This document shows positions 23,204 through 26,855 of a stretch of DNA of 26,855 bases, in pieces; the first letter of the stretch is position 1, and every line of letters starts with the position of its first letter. Source of the stretch: Gammaproteobacteria bacterium (lineage in GTDB: Bacteria; Pseudomonadota; Gammaproteobacteria; UBA4575); the NCBI GenBank assembly GCA_027297825.1, contig JAPUHH010000230.1, positions 1-26,855 of the forward strand, given 5' to 3'. The translations under genes were made by a program, and so were the position numbers. A model generated the notes under the pieces. It was not told the origin of the DNA, ran no database searches, and saw nothing but the letters and a program-made list of their open reading frames with translations.

Positions 23204-24620
23204 CCATATTCTTTTCTTAACTGGCAAACTTGCAGAAAAAAGTTTGCATCGTGTGCTGGAGTCTATGCAACCAATCGATTTTACTTATACGGTGCGTCAA
23301 TTAGGGGTCAGCGTGGCAGCTTTGATGACTACCTCACTTATCGAAAAACGTCTCAAAGACACCGAACAAGCAGATCGAGTTGTCATTCCAGGTCGTTGTC
23401 GAGGCGATATAGACATTCTCTCAACATTATTAGGCATTCCCGTAGAGCGTGGGCCTGAGGAGCTTAAGGACTTACCTGTCTATTTTGGTCAAGACGCTAG
23501 AAAAGCTGACTTGAGCAAATACGATGTGCAAATTTTTGCAGAAATAGTAGATGCACCCATTATGACCGTTGAAGACATCGTTAAGCGTGCAATGATCTAT
23601 AAAGACGACGGCGCTGATGTTATAGACCTTGGCTGCTTGCCGAGCACCCCATTTCCACATTTGGAAGATACCGTAAAGACGCTCAAAGCAGAAAAATTTA
23701 AAGTCAGCGTAGATTCACTCACACCAGAAGATCTCGTCGTAGGAGGTTTAGCGGGTGCTGACTACCTACTTAGCTTGAATGAAAAAACGCTATGGGTAAT
23801 GGAAGAAGTTGATTCAATACCTATCGTAATTGGCAATCCCGCCACGGATGTTCGCTCGCTTTACCGCGTGATAGATAAATTGCTGAAACAGGGCCGTAAA
23901 TTCATTGCCGATTCCATCCTTGACCCTATTCACTTTGGCTTTACCGAGTCGATTGTGCGTTATCGTAATGTACGTAATCGCTATCCAAACATTGATATGA
24001 TGATGGGTATAGGTAATCTCACTGAACTCACTCATGCAGATTCAGCGGGTACCAATGCATTATTGCTAGGTATTATCTCTGAGCTAGAAATTCAACACGT
24101 GTTAGCGACGGAAGTCAGTGAGCATTGTCGTTTTGCCGTTCGCGAAACAGATCTCGCTCGTCGCATCATGTACGCATCAAGACTCGACAGTATCCCGCCC
24201 AAAGGCTATGACAATGGTTTAATGGCTTTACATGAACGCAAACCCTTCCCATATGAAATAGATGAAATTAAAGAAATCGCAGCAAATATAAAAGACCCGA
24301 ATTTCCGCATCCAAGTCAGTGAAGAAGGCATTCATACCTACAATCGAGACGGAATGCATACCACTACAGACCCCTATGAAATCTATCCAAAATTGGATGT
24401 AGAGGAAGATGGTGGCCATGCCTTTTACCTGGGCGTGGAGCATGCACGTGCCCAAATTGCATGGCAGCTGGGCAAACGTTATGAACAAGACGAAGAACTA
24501 GATTGGGGAGTCGTAACAAAAAAAGAAGCCGACGACCTGAAACAATTCAAAGAAGCAGGAACCACTACGCATACCCGCAAAGATCGCAAAAAGAAAAGCA
24601 AGAAAAACAAGAAAAATTAA
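23196..24620 (+). CDS. Dihydropteroate synthase-like protein of the H4MPT gene set (DUF6513 type)
   Basis: A 474-residue protein of the archaeal-type 'dihydropteroate synthase-related' family found in methanogens and in H4MPT-containing bacteria. An N-terminal domain (about 1-100; 'LFLTGKLAEKSLHRVL', 'VVIPGRCRGDI') precedes a TIM barrel with DHPS-like features: 'FAEIVDAPIMTVEDIVKRAMIYKDDGADVIDLGC' in part, 'VSVDSLTPEDL', 'ADSILDPIHFGF' and 'MMGIGNLTELTHADSAG'. Known relatives are linked to H4MPT biosynthesis, plausibly pterin-to-arylamine coupling, but I know of no firm reaction for this protein. The C-terminus ends in a very basic tail (KDRKKKSKKNKKN). It starts the cofactor gene group, divergent from recJ. 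The ATG has no clear ribosome binding site. Confidence 0.85.
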   Translation: MSDHILFLTGKLAEKSLHRVLESMQPIDFTYTVRQLGVSVAALMTTSLIEKRLKDTEQADRVVIPGRCRGDIDILSTLLGIPVERGPEELKDLPVYFGQDARKADLSKYDVQIFAEIVDAPIMTVEDIVKRAMIYKDDGADVIDLGCLPSTPFPHLEDTVKTLKAEKFKVSVDSLTPEDLVVGGLAGADYLLSLNEKTLWVMEEVDSIPIVIGNPATDVRSLYRVIDKLLKQGRKFIADSILDPIHFGFTESIVRYRNVRNRYPNIDMMMGIGNLTELTHADSAGTNALLLGIISELEIQHVLATEVSEHCRFAVRETDLARRIMYASRLDSIPPKGYDNGLMALHERKPFPYEIDEIKEIAANIKDPNFRIQVSEEGIHTYNRDGMHTTTDPYEIYPKLDVEEDGGHAFYLGVEHARAQIAWQLGKRYEQDEELDWGVVTKKEADDLKQFKEAGTTTHTRKDRKKKSKKNKKN

Positions 24621-24640
24621 TATAGGCGTTTATAGAAATA

Positions 24641-24769
24641 ATGGATTTTTTTTCAAAAAAAGGCACAGTACTGTCGCGTAGCGGATTTTATACTCTAGCA
24701 AATGAGCAGCGAAGAAAGTGCCGTAACGACGTATTGGAACAAAAGACATATTTTTGGAGGCGCCTATAA
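24641..24769 (+). CDS. Hypothetical 42-residue basic protein, stop overlapping the DUF447 start
   Basis: An ATG-initiated ORF lies in the gap between the DHPS-like gene and the DUF447 gene. It reads MDFFSKKGTVLSRSGFYTLA, continues with a basic stretch (NEQRRKCRNDV) and ends YFWRRL. Its TAA shares one base with the next ATG (TAATG), a common arrangement for coupled genes, and it contains that gene's GGAGG ribosome binding site. Its own ribosome binding site is poor. No family is recognised. A short ORF filling a gap precisely is suggestive, but conservation is unknown. Confidence 0.35.
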   Translation: MDFFSKKGTVLSRSGFYTLANEQRRKCRNDVLEQKTYFWRRL

Positions 24770-25347
24770 TGTCGTTCATTCGAGAGTGCATCGTCACCAC
24801 ACCCCGTGCGGATGGGAGTGTCCACATCGCACCGATGGGTATTCATGAAAATGCAGGCCAGCTTATTATCTTACCCTTCAAGCCTTCTGCCACACTAGAC
24901 AATATAGAAAGAGATGAAACGGCCACATTAAATTACTCCAATGATGTGCGAATCTATGCAGGCTGTTTAACTGGACACCGAGATTGGCCAACCTGCCCGA
25001 CCGATATCATTAAAGGAGTTCGGCTTAAAAACTGCTTAGCTCACAGCGAGTTAGAAGTAATTGATAAAGTAGATGATGATATACGGCCAAAATATATTTG
25101 CAAAGTCGCGCACGAAGTCACACACGCGCCTTTTCATGGGTATAATCGCGCGCAATTCGCAGTAATTGAGCTCGCGATTTTAGTAAGTCGTTTGCGCAGA
25201 CTACCGCAAGAAAAAATTCAACAAGAAATTGAATATTTGAGTATTGGCTTTGATAAAACCTCAGGCCCACGTGAACAAGAAGCATGGGGTTGGTTAATGG
25301 ATAAAGTAGCAAGCTTTCAAGCATCACAAAAGGAAAAACCAGCATGA
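24769..25347 (+). CDS. DUF447 family protein (flavin-binding split-barrel-like)
   Basis: A 192-residue protein of the DUF447 family, conserved in methanogens and in bacteria with H4MPT/methanofuran. The open frame begins at a TTG (24754), but GGAGG lies eight bases before the ATG at 24769, and 'MSFIRECIVTTPRADGSVHIAPMGI' is the typical start, so the ATG is chosen. The 'VTTPxxDGxxHxAPMG' beginning and 'LPFKPSATLDNI' resemble flavin-reductase-type split barrels. The conserved middle includes 'NCLAHSELEVI'. The C-terminal half is helical ('RAQFAVIELAILVSRLRRLP'). The reaction is unknown; the ATGA overlap with mfnB argues for a role in methanofuran or related cofactor metabolism. Confidence 0.82.
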   Translation: MSFIRECIVTTPRADGSVHIAPMGIHENAGQLIILPFKPSATLDNIERDETATLNYSNDVRIYAGCLTGHRDWPTCPTDIIKGVRLKNCLAHSELEVIDKVDDDIRPKYICKVAHEVTHAPFHGYNRAQFAVIELAILVSRLRRLPQEKIQQEIEYLSIGFDKTSGPREQEAWGWLMDKVASFQASQKEKPA

Positions 25348-26051
25348 CAGGAATGCTCGCAAGCGTTCGAAATCTTGAAGAAGCCAACCTTGTTTACGGA
25401 GGCGGCGTAGACAGCATCGATCTAAAAGAACCCTTGCAAGGCGCACTTGGCGCCGTCCCACTCAATGAAATACATTACATCGTGGACGAATTATGGGAAA
25501 AGTGCGTAATTAGCGCCACCGTTGGTGACTTACCTGCTGATGCTGATGCTATTGAAGACAAAGTAATGCAAACAGCCGAAACTGGCGTCGACTATGTGAA
25601 GGTCGGCATGTTCAGTGACCGCCACATCGAAGAGTGCTTACCTAAATTAGTGCATTGCGCCAATAAAGGCATTGCCATCATTGCCGTATTTTTTGCAGAT
25701 ATGGATTTTGATACGGACCATGCATTGCAAACAGCAAAGCAGGCCCATCTAAAAGGCGTCATGCTTGACACCGCTCGCAAAGGCGCTGGATGTTTACTGC
25801 AGCATAAGAATATCCTACAACTCGAGTATTTTGTAAATCGAGCAAAGCAAAACGATTTACTCACCGGTTTAGCCGGCTCTTTGACCATCGACGACATCCC
25901 AGCTGTCTCTAAAGCTAATGCCGATTATATTGGCTTTCGCACTGCTCTATGTGCCAACAAAAAAAGAACCAGCCATCTTGATCATAAAGCTATTGAGCAA
26001 ATTAGAAATAGCATCCCGTACCCAAATGAATATCACCAAAAACTCGCCTAA
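25344..26051 (+). CDS. mfnB: (5-Formylfuran-3-yl)methyl phosphate synthase
   Basis: A 235-residue TIM-barrel protein of the DUF556/MfnB family. MfnB condenses two glyceraldehyde 3-phosphates to (5-formylfuran-3-yl)methyl phosphate, the furan precursor of methanofuran. 'GGGVDSIDLKEPLQGALGA' holds Lys28, matching the Schiff-base Lys27 of the Methanocaldococcus enzyme, and 'GVDYVKVGMF' holds Lys86, matching Lys85. 'LTGLAGSLTIDDIPAV' and 'ADYIGFRTALC' close the barrel. The start overlaps the DUF447 stop (ATGA), so the two are translationally coupled. Methanofuran is the cofactor of the Fhc complex encoded upstream at 13326-17978. Confidence 0.93.
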   Translation: MTGMLASVRNLEEANLVYGGGVDSIDLKEPLQGALGAVPLNEIHYIVDELWEKCVISATVGDLPADADAIEDKVMQTAETGVDYVKVGMFSDRHIEECLPKLVHCANKGIAIIAVFFADMDFDTDHALQTAKQAHLKGVMLDTARKGAGCLLQHKNILQLEYFVNRAKQNDLLTGLAGSLTIDDIPAVSKANADYIGFRTALCANKKRTSHLDHKAIEQIRNSIPYPNEYHQKLA

Positions 26052-26126
26052 AGCACCATTCAAGTATAAATTTTAATGTACTACAAAAGGTACCTTAAAA
26101 ATTTATAGAAATACATAGATGTTGTT

Positions 26127-26624
26127 TTGACGAATAGCGCAAAGCCTGTTTTAGTTTTATTACCAGGTTTGGATGAGACTGGTAGATTATATACCCCATT
26201 GTTTCGTGAGCTCCCTGATGGCATTGAAACCATTTTTCCTCATATCCAGCTGACACTTCGTTAACCTATCATGATCTATGCAATTCCTTAGCACATAAAT
26301 TATCCACGTAACCCTTGTACTACTTGGGGAATCATTTGGAGGTACTTTAGCCATTCTACTTGCGCATAGAGCTAACAATAATCTAAAAGGAATCATTTTA
26401 TGTGCAAGTTTTATTATGAACCCCTACGCGTTGTTCGCTAGATTTCTTATACCTGTTTTAAGTCCTCCAAGTTTTCACCAAGAACTACATACCTGGCCAT
26501 CAAAAGTTTCTTAATTGGAAATCAGTCTGACGAAACACTAATTGAAAACATAAAAGCAGCAACCAAAGAGGTGCCGGCAAAAGCATTTAATATGCGTTTG
26601 TCTTTAGTTCAGGTTCTGTCATAA
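26127..26624 (+). pseudogene. Frameshifted alpha/beta hydrolase pseudogene
   Basis: Pieces of one alpha/beta hydrolase appear in order in different plus-strand frames. First 'PVLVLLPGLDETGRLYTPLF' (oxyanion-hole region) to about 26255. Then 'SLTYHDLCNSLAHKLST' to about 26307. Then 'VTLVLLGESFGGTLAILLAH' with the Ser nucleophile elbow GESFGG, and 'GIILCASFIMNPYALFARFL', ending at a stop near 26514. Finally 'YLAIKSFLIGNQSDETLIEN' and 'NMRLSLVQVLS' to the TAA at 26624. At least three frameshifts are needed, and the C-terminal part with the catalytic His is missing. No intact start codon is found. It lies just after mfnB and appears to be a decaying gene. Confidence 0.75.
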
Positions 26625-26855
26625 AGTACTATATATTCAATATGTTACAGGATTTAACGCTTTTTTAATAATACGAATATAAAATACTCCTGCACAATTC
26701 CTGCAACCAAGCGTGTTTCAGGCAATATGGGATTCCAAGAGTGATGTAAAATTCTTGATTTTTTGAAACACATTTTGAAATTAGTTGGAAAGACTTATTC
26801 TTGTAAACAAAAATGAACATAAAGTAACCTTTTATGAGAAAGAAAAAAAAACATT
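26625..26855. other. AT-rich tail without recognised features
   Basis: Between the hydrolase pseudogene and the right edge there are many stops in all frames and no recognisable gene, RNA or strong hairpin. It may be further decayed sequence. Confidence 0.4.

Noticed and set aside
26187..26396. A minus-strand ORF of 69 codons at the right end.
   Set aside because: It is antisense to the alpha/beta hydrolase pseudogene, whose plus-strand fragments are recognisable; the antisense reading has no similarity.
1..26855. tRNA or rRNA genes, CRISPR arrays, insertion sequences, phage genes.
   Set aside because: None was recognised by reading both strands: no cloverleaf, no regularly spaced identical repeats, no transposase or integrase motifs. 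A tRNAscan-type or CRISPR search was not possible here.

Overview
The window is a stretch of a gammaproteobacterial chromosome with fairly low GC (about 40% by eye). The evidence is recJ-prfB-lysS in conserved order, zapE, ygfZ, sdhE/ygfX, a DUF1249 (YqiB-like) gene, nagZ and an IscR-like Rrf2 protein. The most distinctive content is archaeal-type C1 machinery: the four subunits of the formyltransferase/hydrolase complex (fhcBADC) and three genes tied to methanofuran and tetrahydromethanopterin (H4MPT) cofactors. This points to a methylotroph or methanotroph, or at least an organism that oxidises formaldehyde through H4MPT. No formaldehyde-activating enzyme, mch or mtdB lies in the window.

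Layout. Positions 1-2340 (minus): nagZ, a MscS-type channel and the 5' end of a hypoxanthine phosphoribosyltransferase gene. Positions 2341-2922: a gap with a candidate small RNA (sigma54-like promoter, phased upstream repeats, long hairpin, Rho-independent terminator). Positions 2923-5042 (plus): zapE and malate dehydrogenase. Positions 5184-7385 (minus): an alpha/beta hydrolase with an Asp nucleophile, an IscR-like regulator lacking two of three cluster cysteines, and a DUF1249 protein. Positions 7525-11565 (minus): an sdhCDAB-sdhE-ygfX operon, divergent from ygfZ (11815-12882, plus).

Positions 13326-17978 (plus): fhcB-fhcA-fhcD-fhcC, tightly packed, for transfer of formyl groups from H4MPT to methanofuran and hydrolysis to formate. 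Positions 18052-18173 may be a decayed outer-membrane protein fragment. Positions 18282-22827 (minus): recJ, prfB with its +1 programmed frameshift, and lysS. Positions 23196-26051 (plus): a dihydropteroate-synthase-like protein, an unannotated 42-residue ORF, a DUF447 protein and mfnB. Positions 26127-26624 hold a frameshifted alpha/beta-hydrolase pseudogene, after which nothing recognisable remains.

How it fits together: MfnB makes the furan precursor of methanofuran, the DHPS-like and DUF447 proteins belong to the H4MPT/methanofuran gene complement, and Fhc uses both cofactors to release formate. Succinate dehydrogenase with its flavinylation factor SdhE, and malate dehydrogenase, supply central carbon metabolism. 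The least explained items are the putative sigma54-dependent small RNA, the cysteine-depleted IscR paralogue, and the small ORFs coupled to the cofactor genes.
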